Shown piece after piece: positions 10,738-22,642 of a DNA stretch of 64,000 nucleotides. The stretch spans positions 12,214,001 to 12,278,000 of the forward strand of contig NC_079876.1 in the NCBI RefSeq assembly GCF_029227915.1, read 5' to 3'. The translations under genes and the position numbers were made by a program. The notes below the pieces were generated by a model, which saw nothing but the letters and a program-made list of their open reading frames with translations, was not told the origin of the DNA and did no database searches. How positions within the stretch are numbered: the first letter of the stretch is position 1; each line of letters opens with the position of its first letter. Origin of the DNA: Hydractinia symbiolongicarpus. Lineage: Eukaryota; Cnidaria; Hydrozoa; Anthoathecata; Hydractiniidae.

Positions 10738-12584
10738 AGGGGAAGTCCGGTCATTTTTCAAAATTTGTGTGTTGAATAAACACCATCGTTTGAATATTTT
10801 CTGCAATTTTTTTTTAAAAATTCGTATTAAAAATGATATAAATGTCTATCAAAGTTTAGGATTGTCACTGTTTTTTTTTAAAAGACGCCATTTTTTTGTT
10901 GTTATCATCAAGGTCTGGGCTCTAATATTTATCGTGACGTATTTTATGACAACAGCTTTCTGCACGCCGGAATACTTCAGTTGTCGATCTCACCACTTCA
11001 AACAAGTCATAAATATACCATTGATTTTACTGTTGTCATGGTTACTTGTCCGAATGCTTTTAACGCGATCTCAAGGTATTTCTTGCACTTCTTAAATTTT
11101 TCTTGACTTCTTTCACATTATTTCTTTTGTAAATAAGCTTGTTGCGAAACTTTATTCACCTTCAATAATTTCTGAACACCTGTCTTTGGATCTTTTTGTC
11201 CATGAATAACCAAGGGGTAAAAATACATTTTTAAATTTTAATATTTAGGCGGAGCTCTGTGGCTCTGTGAGAAAGTTTAAATTATTACCAAACGCTATTC
11301 CATCGGTATTTTCATTCTCGAAACCGCCACCTGCAAAGCGTTCTGCATCCATCGCAAAAAACGAAAGAAAAACAAATTGCCGGGTAACCCAGCAGGCCAA
11401 TCATGGTTAAACATATTTGTATATTTCGTTCAAGATTTACCTAAAGGTAACCCCCTTGGTTTATAAATGATATATAGCATTACATCAAGAAACGCTTATT
11501 TTACAATTCCGGGGGACATTTGTTATATTTTAAAAACATATTGTAAAAATTTCATTCATCATCTTTACAATTATACATGTTCTTATATATTTTTATTGTC
11601 CTATTCCATTCCTGATTCTGTGTATGGCACGTATACGCCATCGGACTGCGGGTATTCATTACGGATTACCCACACAACACATGATGGTATAGACTTTCGA
11701 TAACCTATGCCCAGTCTTCCATACACCCACCATATGTATTTTTTATAAGCAGCAAACCGCTATGATCTTTTGCAAAGTTCATGACGAATCCCTCTCATGT
11801 TGTAAATAGCACCTAGTGCTGTCCGTAACACAGGTTCCGGCAAACAAACCATTTTGAATTCATCCGAATTTGTAACACGTATGACCTAAGCGTAAAAAGA
11901 AAAAAATATCTTTAAAAAGGCGTACCCCCGTGTGTAAATAAACACCGTTTAGCTTTCTCTTCTTTCTTTCTTTCTCTTCACTTTGTTGTGACAGAACAGA
12001 AAGTGATTGATGTAGCAAACAAGGAGGCACGATAAGAAGATGTTTTAACAAAAACCTTGAAAATGACCGTCCGGAATATCATTATTATCACGACAACATA
12101 AACTTTCCGTTTCAGTGACCATAGTTTTACACTTTTTGCACTGGCACCACTAAACATTTCCAACATGATTTCCAGCTTCAACATTGCAGTTTTCTGCACC
12201 AACGTTGTTTTGAGAACCTTTTAAAGCTGCAGCCACTTCACTTTGACTCCGTTCCGGTTCGAACATGAAAGGAGATAAACCAAATTCTTCATCTTCATTA
12301 AATTCAACATCGCTTACATCAGAAGAGGAAGATGACATAACTACTTCAAGATAAGTTTACTACTGCAAGAAAGTAACGCGCCGAATGTTGTTGTCACGAA
12401 TGACGTCAGAAGAATATTAGTGTCCAGACTACTCGTTACGGAAATATATCATGAAGTCAAAGTAGAAATGATATGAGGCAAAATTGCTTTTTTTATGACT
12501 TTTAGCTTAAAATTTTTTTTGGCTGTTATACAAACATGTAATATTATGATTTTAAAAATTTTGCAAATTTACCGGACTTCCCCT
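10738..12584 (-). mobile_element. Harbinger-like element carrying a P2X7-type domain gene
   Basis: The ends AGGGGAAGTCCGGT (10738-10751) and ACCGGACTTCCCCT (12571-12584) are exact inverted repeats, each flanked by TAA (10735-10737 and 12585-12587). The similarity of the two ends extends further inward (TTTTCAAAATTT against AAATTTGCAAAATT). The 3-bp TAA duplication fits PIF/Harbinger. No transposase remains; the 1.85-kb interior instead carries a broken gene on the minus strand related to the intracellular cysteine-rich domain of P2X7 receptors. Confidence 0.75.
11601..12338 (-). pseudogene. P2X7 intracellular (ballast)-like domain gene, broken
   Basis: Reading leftward from ATG 12338, an acidic/serine N-terminus (MSSSSSDVSDVEFNEDEEF) leads to an in-frame TAG and then WCQCKKCKTMVTETESLCC, which matches the W-C-x-C-x2-C...E-x-x-C-C signature of the zinc-binding P2X7 ballast domain. 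A TAA follows after about 20 codons, perhaps inside an intron (donor GTTAAA, acceptor CTTAG near 11888). The last part (MVCLPEPVLRTALGAIYN, then YKKYIWWVYGRLG, then IPSCVVWVIRNEYP) is the usual C-terminal half, ending at TAG 11601-11603. Such stand-alone domains are frequent in cnidarian genomes; here there are no channel exons. The first stop breaks the gene, though a second intron cannot be excluded. Confidence 0.65.
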
Positions 12585-12587
12585 TAA

Positions 12588-13519
12588 GGTTTTTTTGCTG
12601 AAATTTTTAAAATACAAAAATAGAATTACCATGTCCGCAAGAGCGCTATAATGCATCAAATATACTAGTTTTTTATAAGGAATTGACTGGCAAAATTTCC
12701 TTGCTAGAAGTTGCTAATTGAACTCATTGCCTTAAAACCACTAGAAGAGAAAAATTTTAGTAAATCTGTTGAGGAAATTTGTAAAATATCACTTTTGTAT
12801 TGTATTTTAGATGTTTGTCAATTCGTTATGAATTTATTATTCAGATAAACTGGCTTGCACAATCTACTTTATCGAGCACTTTTAAATTTCAGTTTATGAT
12901 AAAAAATATCGTTTTAAAGTAATAATAACTCTTCATATAACAACGGCAAGAGCTCGTTGAAAAATCTTCTTATAGACGATGGAAATGGAAACAAAGGTTT
13001 GTTGTTAAATCTATAAAAAATTAATTCATTTAAATTAAATAGTTAATAACAAATTGAAACAAGAAAAAGAAAGAATAAAAAATCATCTGAATTTAGTATT
13101 GCTTCTGTTACAGCGGAAAAAGAGGTTTTAAAAAAATGAATTGGGCAACAAGTTGTTAAAAGTTTAAATGTACACGGTCGTTATAATTGGTTAATTAAGG
13201 GAATCAGTCGGCCCGATTCCATTCCGCTGCATTTTCCACCATAGTTCAAATGGTTAACGCATGCGCATTAAACCTCTAATTTTCTAGTTTTTACAATAGT
13301 TTGAACAACAAATTTTATTACATGTTCTGTTTTAAGCCAATCAAAAAAGTGAATGAAACAGTTTTACAAGGGGGATATTTATAGGCGTGTTTGAAAACAA
13401 CTTGCAGAACATATAATCGGTATTATCTTTTACAGAATTCTCACACAAACAAACAAACAAAAACATACACATACACACAGACACAGCGTTTCAATAATGT
13501 GTATGGTTTGCTCCACCAG
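12588..13519. other. Intergenic or intronic stretch
   Basis: AT-rich sequence without a recognised gene or repeat. A short simple-sequence tract of CAAA/CACA units lies at 13442-13488, just upstream of a likely splice acceptor at 13518-13519. Confidence 0.3.
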
Positions 13520-13771
13520 GATTGCCCCCGATGTTTGCCAATGTCCTTGGTTACAACATAGCAACTGACACAACAATTTGTAAAGACAACAAAGATCGCT
13601 ACATGGGATACCGGCCGAAAGGAAAGCGCAGAGTTTTTTACATTTCAGAGAACATGTGGCTTAAATTAAAGCGCAAAGGCAGTACCATACTGTCTAAAGT
13701 GTACAATCGAACGATTTTAGCTGAAAACAATGCTGAAAATGAGTTTCAATTGGGAAGTGATTTCTTTACAG
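13520..13771 (+). CDS. Single exon of an unrecognised protein
   Basis: A clean exon: acceptor CTCCACCAG, two bases of a split codon, 83 codons without a stop, and donor CAG|GTAAGT. The translation includes MFANVLGYNIATDTTICKDN and a basic stretch KGKRRVFYISENMWLKLKRK. I do not recognise a family. Its start phase does not fit the last exon of the gene ending at 8926, and its end phase does not fit the next candidate exon at 15892, so neighbouring exons were lost, are too short to see, or belong to a different gene. Confidence 0.45.
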
Positions 13772-15891
13772 GTAAGTGGTTTCCCCCGATTCGTATTTAA
13801 ACTGTAATCACAGTATACGCCTGTTAATTTAATAATTCACTTTGATTTTCTGTATTTTCCGCTTGTGTGTTCCTATTTTTTGTCTCATGTTGAAAATTAA
13901 TTAAAAAAAAGAAATATTGTTTTCTTTTCTAAAATTCTCAAAATAATTGTGGATTAGGGGCCTGCTAATTATTATGACAACGTGGCATTTCGAATATCAC
14001 AAAACCCTCGGTGGCCCGCGGTGCAGTATGGTCACAAAATCAGTTGCTTTATTAATTGCGCCCCACCGAAGGGGCGCACATTTAGTGGACCGCGGGTATA
14101 TAGTGTTTGTGTTGTGTATGGCAAAAAATTTTTCCACTCTTTACTTCGCGGGGGACTTCTGCTCGGTCATCCAACCCGGATCTGATATAACACAACCAGT
14201 GTGTTTGGTACCACCAAGACAAAAAAAACACCCATCGAGCAAAACTTTTTTTGTCTTGGTGTCCTTGTTGTCTCTAAAGATTTGAATGCGATAAAAAATG
14301 TTAATCGAGATTCTTTTGTTATGTTAATATGAAGCTTTGTAATATGGAGCTTTGTTTGTCTCGTTTAATGTGCTTAAATGTCGCTGCAGCCCACGTGAAT
14401 TTAGCTTCAAGAAAAGATTCGTTTTTGTGTGAGCTACGTTGTTTCCAAACCTGTTAACAGTAAGTAAGTAGAAGGATTATACTTATGTCTTATATGAAAT
14501 TAAACTCAGAACGGATCCTGGCGTTGATCCAAAGGCCGCATTTTATGAATGCATCACAATTTAAAGTCAATCAAGAACAGAACATTCCGTGTATGGCCAT
14601 GACTAAAACTGCTTGCATTTTGTTGGTCTTCCCTTCCCGATGGTCTGGCTTGTCGTAATAGCTTTAATGATGTAGCTAGGGAGCTAAATACTTATTTTTA
14701 AATTCTTGCATTTTATAAGTTAATAGTCGTAAAACTACTCTCACTTGTACTACAGCTATCAAGCTAGAACTGCACAAAATAGTGCTTTCATTAGAGTCCC
14801 TTTTTTCAGAAGCAACAAAAAACTTTTATCCTGCCCTGTGTAATTTTATCAACAAGGGTGCTGATAAGCCACATACACCGTAAAAAGTATAGGCGTTTTG
14901 GGTGAGTAAAATAACTTCTAAAGGAACCTTTGTGAGGCTGCTATCATGTATTCTTGCGGTCAGAATGTTCTCCTTCGTTGCTATCCGATGGAGAACAAAG
15001 TGGACTTTTCACGGTCAAACCTTCAAAGTAGCAACCTTACTTAAACAGAATTTACAAGTAAAACGTCGTTAAAATGTCGCAAAATGGCAAAAATTAAGCA
15101 GTATCTAAAACATATTAAAGATTTGACTAAAAAAAAAAGAATTCCTTGAAAAATCCAGTATTGTATTTATGAAGATTTCACCACAAAAACATTAATTACA
15201 GCATTTGTACCCCATTTCATAATGGCTGCCCGTGATTGGTTGACACGAATCCGACCGCAAGAATATATATAAAAAGATATTTGTTGAATCATGAAAAAAT
15301 ATTGTTGTTCATTGCACGGAACAGTCAAGTTGAACTGATAAATTAACCAATAACATAACATAGTTAGCCCTTGCAGTACAACTAGACGCTACCCACAGTA
15401 TGTTACAGGTTTCTTTGTTTTCTTCCCTTTTTTATGTTTTTTCTTGAAATTATAAATGATGTTGTTGATTTATCAAATCTGACAAATTTATTAATGAGTG
15501 TCTACCCTTTTTTGTATCAACTTGTTCAATTCAATTCGAAAACAATGACCAATCAATTTCCTCGATAATAAACAATCAAATTTGTAAAATTCAATAAATC
15601 GATTTCAACAAAATAAGTCCTGTATTGTCCACAGGTTTGAAAATCTTGTATCGCCTGCTTAATATTATACTTGTTTAACAATGATATCAAAGCCAGCTTG
15701 ACTAAATTTATATATATATATTTATTTATATAGTATACCTTTTGTGTATCACATGGCATTGATTTGTATCTTTTTAATAAATTCTAACTTTAAATCAGAT
15801 AAGTAGACAATAATTAAACAACCTAGTATTAATTCAGTTCTGGTAAAATTGTATTCTTCTTTCTCAATTTTAAATATACTTTCTTTTTCAG
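13772..15891. other. Intron/intergenic stretch with a GC-richer patch
   Basis: Mostly AT-rich. Around 14008-14103 there is a GC-richer inverted patch (GGTGGCCCGCGGT facing GGACCGCGGGTA, with the hairpin TGCGCCCCACCGAAGGGGCGCA inside it) that probably belongs to a small repeat. No exon is convincing. Confidence 0.35.
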
Positions 15892-18800
15892 ATCATTTGT
15901 TATGAAACCATGCACCATCAGCAGTTTCGAAAAATCTTCAACGAGAGAAATTTTTAAGGATTTTATTGGTAACTTAACAGAGTAATAATTCATTGAAATT
16001 GAAATTGTTCAGAAGTTATTATATATATTCGAATCGTGAAGTTCATACATAGTAATCCTGCATCCTGGAATTTTCGAGATCAGTTATAAAAAAATCCAGT
16101 TAAAGTTTTAACCATTGTTTTAGAATATATACTATATATATGTAAAAAAAAAATTATTTTTTATTTATCAAGTTGTATTTTACGCAATAATAATTGAGAA
16201 TTAGGATACTTATGATGTGTTTATATACCCCATTGTTCTCCGTTTTAAAGTCTACTTCAAATTTCAGAATCTTTTAGGCTAATGACGGAAATCTTCAAGT
16301 CGCAGGGCTTCTTATTTAAAAATTTTCCCCTGGGCAATAAGCTTATTCACAAGCCTCCATGCAATTCCGTACTGCATTTCTATCATATTCGTCATATTTG
16401 GCGGAAAATGTTTCAGCAGAATAGCTTTCAGACACAATTTGTTATTACAGCACAAGAATTTTTGGAGATTTGATAAGTCAAAAATGTATGCGTAAGTCTT
16501 TTGAACGAATTTTAACCAAAAATCAAAAGCAATGATTACGTGAAATTACACAACAAGAAGGCTAGAGGCGTTTAAAGTGTACATATATTTAATCAAGATC
16601 TAACTTTATAGATAGAGCCTTAGCCAAATGTGAAAATAACGAAAATAATAAGTTCTAACACTGCAGTTTTTATAGATTTCAAACGTCCACCATTTTCCAT
16701 TTTAATTTTAAATCCCGTTCTAAATTTGAATGTTTAAAATCGTTATTAGTAATTCGGGGCGCATTAGTGGTAACTATGGCTAGTTATTAGTTGAAGTACA
16801 GTTGATTTCAGAGACTGGAGTCCATTACGTTTAAAAAATGTTTCAATGTGTTTAGGTCTTATGTAATTGATTTAATGCAATTTTCTTTAAAACAACTTGT
16901 GAGCTTAGAACAAGTCACGAAGTACTGTCACATCTACACAACATGCGATAAAAGTGTATACGATTGTGTAGAATTTATCGTGCCCAATATATTCAGCAGT
17001 AAGCACTCTTAATTTTATTACTTAAGTAGTGACAAGCTTTGTGAAGTATATGGTGTTCGTATGTTTAATACCAAAGATAATTAAATCTTTAATAAACTCT
17101 TTTACAGTGACACCACTTGGTTTGTACGACATGACTGGTGAAACACATATTATTTTATGGGTATGAATTTTGTAGATTTGTATGTCCTTTTTTCGTTAGG
17201 GAAAGGGAATGGAGGGAGGGAGGGAGAATTTTGAGGTTTTAATCTCTTAGCACAAACTCTGTTAGTAATAAGCATGATCAACAAAAGGTTTATTTGTGGT
17301 AGGGACGGGAGATGTTGGGGGATAGGGTGGCAGCTCTTTAGGCTACTAAGCCCTGAAGTGTGTAATATTTTGTTGCTGCTTTCCAGAGATGACTGTGCAT
17401 ATTTCCATTAATGTCATCTACATTTCTGAAATGATTAAAGCTCTGCTGTATTTCTTTAGTTTTTGTGATATCAAGTTGTTCGTGAATGCGATACTCCTAC
17501 ACTAGCAATAAAAATATAAGGAAAGTGTACCAAACAGAAAGACAATGCGATGCGCAAAACTAGCGATTTTATCTTTTTAAAAAATAGGAAGAAATTATTT
17601 TAATTAAGATCCATATTTGATTATTCGTAGGAAATCATGTTTATATGCAACAGTAGGAAAACGAAAAGACACATCACGTTTAGCTTTCGTATTATATGTA
17701 GAAAGACACTAACAATACGCATCTATAGAACTTTTCCTGAATTTCCGAATTATGTCAAACTGAACTAAAGAGGTTGATATATCAAAAATGATTCTTATTC
17801 CTAAGTTCCTTAGCAAAAGGTAGAATAAATTTACCTAATTTCGTAAATATTTCTGTTCAAGTGCCCTAATTGTGAACTGAAATTTACGGTCAAACCCTCT
17901 ATGTAGCTGATCTTTTTAAGAATACCCTCGTTTTCAAAATTATTGTGTTTTTTTTTAATCTAAATAAAACCCAACCAAAACATTATATTGTCATGACAAT
18001 TTCAAATTCTATTTGAATATCTTTATTTAAAGAGCATAGAACTATTATACAATTTTGGACACGTCATAATTATTATACTTTAAGAAATTCGGGAAAGGTG
18101 TTTTTACTTAAAACTAGAAAATTTTGAATGCTTGTATTTTGCTGAATATACATAATTCTTTTCTATGCGATTAATAATGTTGTTTTCTGTCTCTGAACGA
18201 AAAGTTACATAAAAATATTTTCCAAACCTCTGTTCCCTTTTTTAAGCTGTGCATCTAACTTGCATTTTTAATTGTATCTTGTTTTTATTTTAGTTCGTTG
18301 ATCATGATAATTGCGCCACAGTAGGTAGGTGGTACGCTTTAACTTTTTTATGCTACTAAACTGATACAACTATGTTGAAATATATAACTAGTTGATAGGC
18401 TGAAAGGATTTGCCCGTCCTGTTTTTACAGCATTTGGTATGCTCCGGTTACCATTTTGCGTGACAGACAGACGTATACGTTATATTATATAAACATTATA
18501 TATTATATAAACTAGTCGATGGCCCATGGAAAAATCCTTGGGTTTGTCCACCCTTTTCTACCGCATTGCATGCATATTTGTGATACTACTTTGCGTGACA
18601 AACAGACGTATACAAGTATTATGATGTAGATTAGTCAGTATCCCGTTGATAAATCCGCGGGTTCGCCGGTCCCTTATTTACCGCCTTTCGTGTTTCCGTA
18701 TCACGACTTTTCTCGCGTACAAACGGAATAAGGCTATTATTAAAGAGACTAGTCGTTAACCCGTGGAAATATCCGCAGGGTGGACCGTCTTTAAATTACA

Positions 18801-19266
18801 CGCTATTTTGTATGCCCACAGCACAATGTATTTCTTGTAGACAGTATTATAACGATGAACGTTATAACTCATGTTAATATTAAACTTGGAGACTTAGAGG
18901 CGCAGAAATATTTTTAATAGTTATATTGTTTTCTATAAAAAATGTTTCTCTGTTGTAAAGATTTTCTTTCCCAGCTGATTGAGTAACAATCAACCTCGTC
19001 CCCAGGACTCTTTTTCTCTTTCTGACAATCTCGGATGGCCTGAGATAGTCGGAAAAAGAAAAGCAGCCCTGGGGAGGAGGTTGGATAAATAGAAGAATGT
19101 CTCCCTGCATAAAAATGTTTATTAGTACTCTTACATATATATTTTTAGTTGGCTCATCAGAACGTTTGGCGTTTCCGAATTGTCAAGAAATTAAGAAGTA
19201 CTGTAAGGCCGCTACGTCTGGAACATATTGGATCGGAACAACGGAAACAAATTGCGTTTTTTAGAG
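15892..19266 (+). CDS. Unrecognised multi-exon gene, partial
   Basis: Two blocks of phase-consistent exons. Block one: 15892-15968 (SFVMKPCTISSFEKSSTREI) joins 16268-16473, which runs to TGA unless an internal donor is used. Block two: 16856-16998, 17108-17160, 18294-18324 and 19149-19266 join in frame (phases 1, 0, 1) and end at TAG. Block two reads YCHIYTTCDKSVYDCVEF, then MTPLGLYDMTGETHIILW, FVDHDNCATV, and a last exon with NCQEIKKYCKAATSGTYWI. The C-x-E-I-K...G-x-Y-W-I pattern resembles the start of extracellular fibrinogen-like or GON-like modules, but the module is cut short. The link between the two blocks is not clean, so one may be a pseudogene or an exon may be missed. Likely extracellular; family unknown. 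Confidence 0.4.
18388..18860 (-). mobile_element. Head-to-tail mini Helitron-like units
   Basis: CTAG or TTAG ends occur at 18388, 18512, 18631 and 18749, giving units of about 118-124 bases. On the minus strand each unit closes with a hairpin-like CCGTGGAT..ATCCACGGG word (variants) followed by GTTAACGACTAG or GATCGACTAG-type ends, and several begin with TATAATA. The last unit ends like the large copy closing at 51677. They lie in the intron between 18324 and 19149. Confidence 0.55.
18991..19083. mobile_element. 93-bp hairpin MITE
   Basis: CAACCTCGTCCCCAGGACTC at the left and CAGCCCTGGGGAGGAGGTTG at the right are near-perfect inverted repeats, and the inner TTTTTCTCTTTCTGAC faces GTCGGAAAAAGAAAAG. 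Related single ends occur at 34750 (CAACCTCATCCCCGGGCTC) and 46808 (CAACCTCGTCCCCAGGACT). Confidence 0.65.
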
Positions 19267-19699
19267 GCTATTTGATCGTATGAAACGATGATTGGTAATT
19301 GTTTGTTAACTGTTTAGTCGATCTAACAAGAAAGCTTAGACTGGAAATATAGATGGGAAGGTCATGACGTATATACCAAACGCAGTTGAAGTCTGCGAAG
19401 AACTTTTAAAAAAAGCATATTTATTTTGTTTCCTTGAATTAAAGTTTTCTGAGATATAAAAAAGGAGACGTACTTTTAGCACTCACATATTTCGATAGTA
19501 AACAATAAAAACTTTGTTTTTTTATTTTTTAACTTTGAATTTACAATTTTCGACTTTTAAATTTTGAAATTCATTTTTTCAGTCTAGTTTTTATTTTCTA
19601 GTCTGTTATATATATTTAATCTTAATTTGGACTTTGATATTTGAAAATAAATATAAATTGTAAATAGAATAAATCTACACGCACTTTAGATCGATTGTG
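19267..19699. other. AT-rich stretch
   Basis: Nothing recognised; long A/T tracts at 19500-19640. Confidence 0.3.
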
Positions 19700-19935
19700 T
19701 AAGTATCTCGGCAACCTAATCAAGCTTTGCACAGTTCAATTCAATGTGGGTCCTGCGTTCTGAATGTATACATTGAGTATAAACTGGCATTGCCTACCCA
19801 ATTTCCCTCACATGGCATGGGTTGACGCATAGTTGTAGCAAAGGCACTTGCTAAACATGCCGCGCTGTGGATTGAACCGCGTACCTTGTGATTACGAAGC
19901 GTACTCCATAACCACAATGCCACACGCCACAAAAT
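19700..19935 (-). repeat. tRNA-derived SINE
   Basis: Read leftward from about 19935, the sequence gives a tRNA-like head with an A-box-like TGGCATTGTGGTTATGG and a B box GGTTCAATCC spaced as in a tRNA, then a body with CAAGTGCCTTTGCTAC, a word akin to the conserved central motif of several animal SINEs. The anticodon region does not form a proper stem, so this is a SINE and not a tRNA gene. Confidence 0.6.
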
Positions 19936-20022
19936 CTGTATGGATTCAGTTGAACTACACTCAAATGAATGCCACCTATAGTACATAAATATAATCCGAC
20001 ACTTTATCTTTGGTTTTTTCAC

Positions 20023-21131
20023 TTCTTCTCTATTGTTAGTAACCAGACTTGCTCCTGATTATTTATGGTATATAAACTTGTGGTATAAAAATAGTCTATA
20101 GTCTATACGATTAATACATAAATATATATGATTATTTGCTTGGAAAACTTACTTAGGCAGAACAACTATAAAGAATACCATTTATAACGCCAGCAGAACT
20201 TATATGATAATCAAAATAATGTATAAGATCGTGTAATTTTACAGAGTAGTTAAATGTTGTTACTAAAAGGTGGTGCATTCTTAGCGGAACAACCAGATGC
20301 TACAATACTGTGCATTTCCCATCTGCAGAACCAACTTTTCGAAAATCTTTAAGGATAACACCGAACTGAATAAGGGTCCGTGTGTCAAGTAGAAACGGTG
20401 GACAGATAGACTTATTTTAGTCATTGTTCCAGTTCGCGGTTCTCCATCATCACCAGTACCACTTAGACGAACTAAAATGGCACCGGAATCTATTCCTTAA
20501 TTGCAACATAAGTGGTGTGTCTACACGGGTAAGGGGGCAAGTAGAAAATCCACATAGAAGGAAATTAGAGAGCCCCTGTAAGCATGATTGGGTCTCTGTG
20601 TACGTGACGAGGCCGAACTTTAGGTGTTTTATGTGATGATAGTCTGCAGGAATTATAGCAGTAGTTAGCTAAAGGGTAGAATGTTTCCCGTTTTTACACA
20701 TAGTCTAACTCAAACAGGATGTGGTCAAAATGGACAGGATCAGCTGAGGTGATACTGTCAACCGCAATGGAACCAGTTTCATCATGGCCAGTGTGTAGAC
20801 GTCAGTAAGCACAACTGGATTTATGTTTAACCGTTCTCCTCCGTCCTTGTTCCAAAAAAATATCTACATTTCTATGTTTCAAACTTGCACAGTTCTTACT
20901 TTGACTTTTCTGTCGGTAGAAATAAATACCAGTTTTGGAAGAGTGTTTGCAAAGCACATAATTTTTAACTTTAATAAGACAGTCTCTTATCATTATACTT
21001 ACATCAAGCTCTGACTATTGCTTTCCGTTCCATTTATCTTCTGCAATACCGGAAATAGGAACGTCCTTTGCAATGAAATTCGTCAAATTATCTGGGTTTC
21101 CACAGGTACCATGAAAAACTTAATCGAGCAT
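20023..21131. other. Intergenic stretch with no firm feature
   Basis: Some parts (20424-20640 and 20680-20800) have a higher GC content and short open frames on the plus strand, with in-frame stops in every reading. This may be decayed coding sequence, but no family is recognisable. Confidence 0.3.
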
Positions 21132-21527
21132 CTACATGTAGAAGCAATTCGTTTTATTCTGGCAAAAAAGAGCACACATTTTCACCACCACATTGCTTGA
21201 TTGAAAGTAAGTCCGAAGAACGAACACTGACTGCAACTGAATAAGAGCCAGTTTCCTTATGGAGGTAACCATCTTTACCTCAGACCGAGTTATGACGTTG
21301 GGATCGTTCTCAAGAGATTTATCATGACAATGAAAAAAATGCTGCGTGATTTCTGCAGAGTATAGCTGGCAGGAAAAACATTCCAGGTTTTCTCTGATGA
21401 TCCACTTAAAGTTGCAAGTCTTTTTTTTAGGAGCTGAAAAGGGCAACGTTTCTACATCAACATTATTTTGAAATGTTTGGAGTGTAACCGCAACTGCTGG
21501 CTCGATGTCCCCAGTAGAAAATTTCAT
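21132..21527 (-). CDS. Possible exon of unknown protein
   Basis: A 131-codon frame on the minus strand, preceded by an acceptor-like CTTTAG just upstream of ATG. It includes CNFKWIIRENLECFSCQLYS and FFHCHDKSLENDPNV, a Cys/His-rich arrangement that could bind metal. The last 20 codons look non-coding. No family is recognised, and the frame may be fortuitous in AT-rich DNA. Confidence 0.25.
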   Translation of the reverse strand: MKFSTGDIEPAVAVTLQTFQNNVDVETLPFSAPKKKTCNFKWIIRENLECFSCQLYSAEITQHFFHCHDKSLENDPNVITRSEVKMVTSIRKLALIQLQSVFVLRTYFQSSNVVVKMCALFCQNKTNCFYM

Positions 21528-22420
21528 TCATCTAAAGGATGGTATCAATTGAAAGCATTTTGCCCAAATCAAATTTTAAAACAACATGAAAGTGTGTTTT
21601 TTTAACCTTTTTCTTATTAGTCAAGAATGTTGTTTTATCTATAAATATACAAAAGGAAAAACATTTAAAATTACAATAGTGCCACAATTGAGTATCAATC
21701 AGTATCACAATTGAGTATGATTTTCTACTTTTCATTGTATTTTCTAAAAAAAGATAAATTATCTTTCAGTATTCTCTTCTGGTAGTAAAGAAATATACAT
21801 TCAACATCTTTCGCCAGTAAATTTGATTTAAAAGCAAATTGAGTAGTTATGTAAAATAAATCATGGATATCAAATATTTCTGTGATTTTTAATTACATTT
21901 CGGCGTCAATATGATATCCAAGATCATTTAAGATGTTATTTTCGTCCTCTTTTGGGCCTAAACACTTTCCCCGCCATAAGTTAGAATTTCGTGTAACTCA
22001 CTAAAGTTAAAAATCAACAGCTCGTTTCGTAGCTCCTTTAACATTTTCTGTCCTTTTGAGTATAATCTGTTTTTCAAGGCGTATTCTCACGAAGCGCTGG
22101 CCAAAAAATATATCTGAGCATGCGCAAAATTACGCTTAAAAGGTGAGATATATTTGATATATTTGATATGTTGATTTTCTCTTATAGCATCTATTACATT
22201 TTAATCTCTTTTAAAAAAAACAAAGGCTTCGCATGGAAGAGTGCTGTTGTGCCAAAGCCATTATTTTTATCAGAAAACGATTTTTGGGTATTACATTTAA
22301 AGGTAAAAACTTGAGCTTAAAGATTGAAATAAATCAAAAATTTTGTGAAAAATAATAATTGGACTCATGCCTCCTTACTTTCAAGAAATACGAGGGCGTT
22401 TCTACAAGATTTATTTATTT
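21528..22420. other. AT-rich stretch
   Basis: No gene or known repeat recognised. A short direct repeat ATATTTGATATATTTGATATG occurs near 22149-22170. Confidence 0.3.
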
Positions 22421-22642
22421 TGAAAGAGAACTACTTTGTTCATTACTAACATACTGCCTGGCAGAGAGCGGGATTCGATCCGCGGTCCCCAGAACTGGGA
22501 GCCGCAGACGAACCCACTACACTACGTGCGGCATATGTTAGTGATGAACTCAGATAGTTTATCCGGATGGTGTGTATACATAGGTGAATATTTATCATAG
22601 CACATCCGTATTTCATTCATTCAACAAAGTAGTTCTCTTTCA
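22421..22642. repeat. Inverted-repeat element enclosing a tRNA-like sequence
   Basis: TGAAAGAGAACTACTTTGTT (22421-22440) faces AACAAAGTAGTTCTCTTTCA (22623-22642), an exact 20-bp inverted repeat. An inner pair, GTTCATTACTAACATA (22438-22453) and TATGTTAGTGATGAAC (22534-22549), brackets about 80 bases that, on the minus strand, carry an A-box-like TAGTGTAGTGGGTTCG and a B-box-like GGATCGAATCC with a CCCAGTTCTGGG hairpin between. The acceptor stem does not pair well, so I call it tRNA-derived and not a tRNA gene. Confidence 0.6.

Noticed and set aside
10769-11095. 108-codon plus-strand frame with hydrophobic stretches
   Set aside because: It lies inside the Harbinger-like element, opposite to its gene, and its hydrophobicity comes from T-rich DNA.
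22460-22534. True tRNA gene on the minus strand
   Set aside because: A- and B-box-like words are present, but the acceptor stem does not pair and no standard anticodon arm forms.
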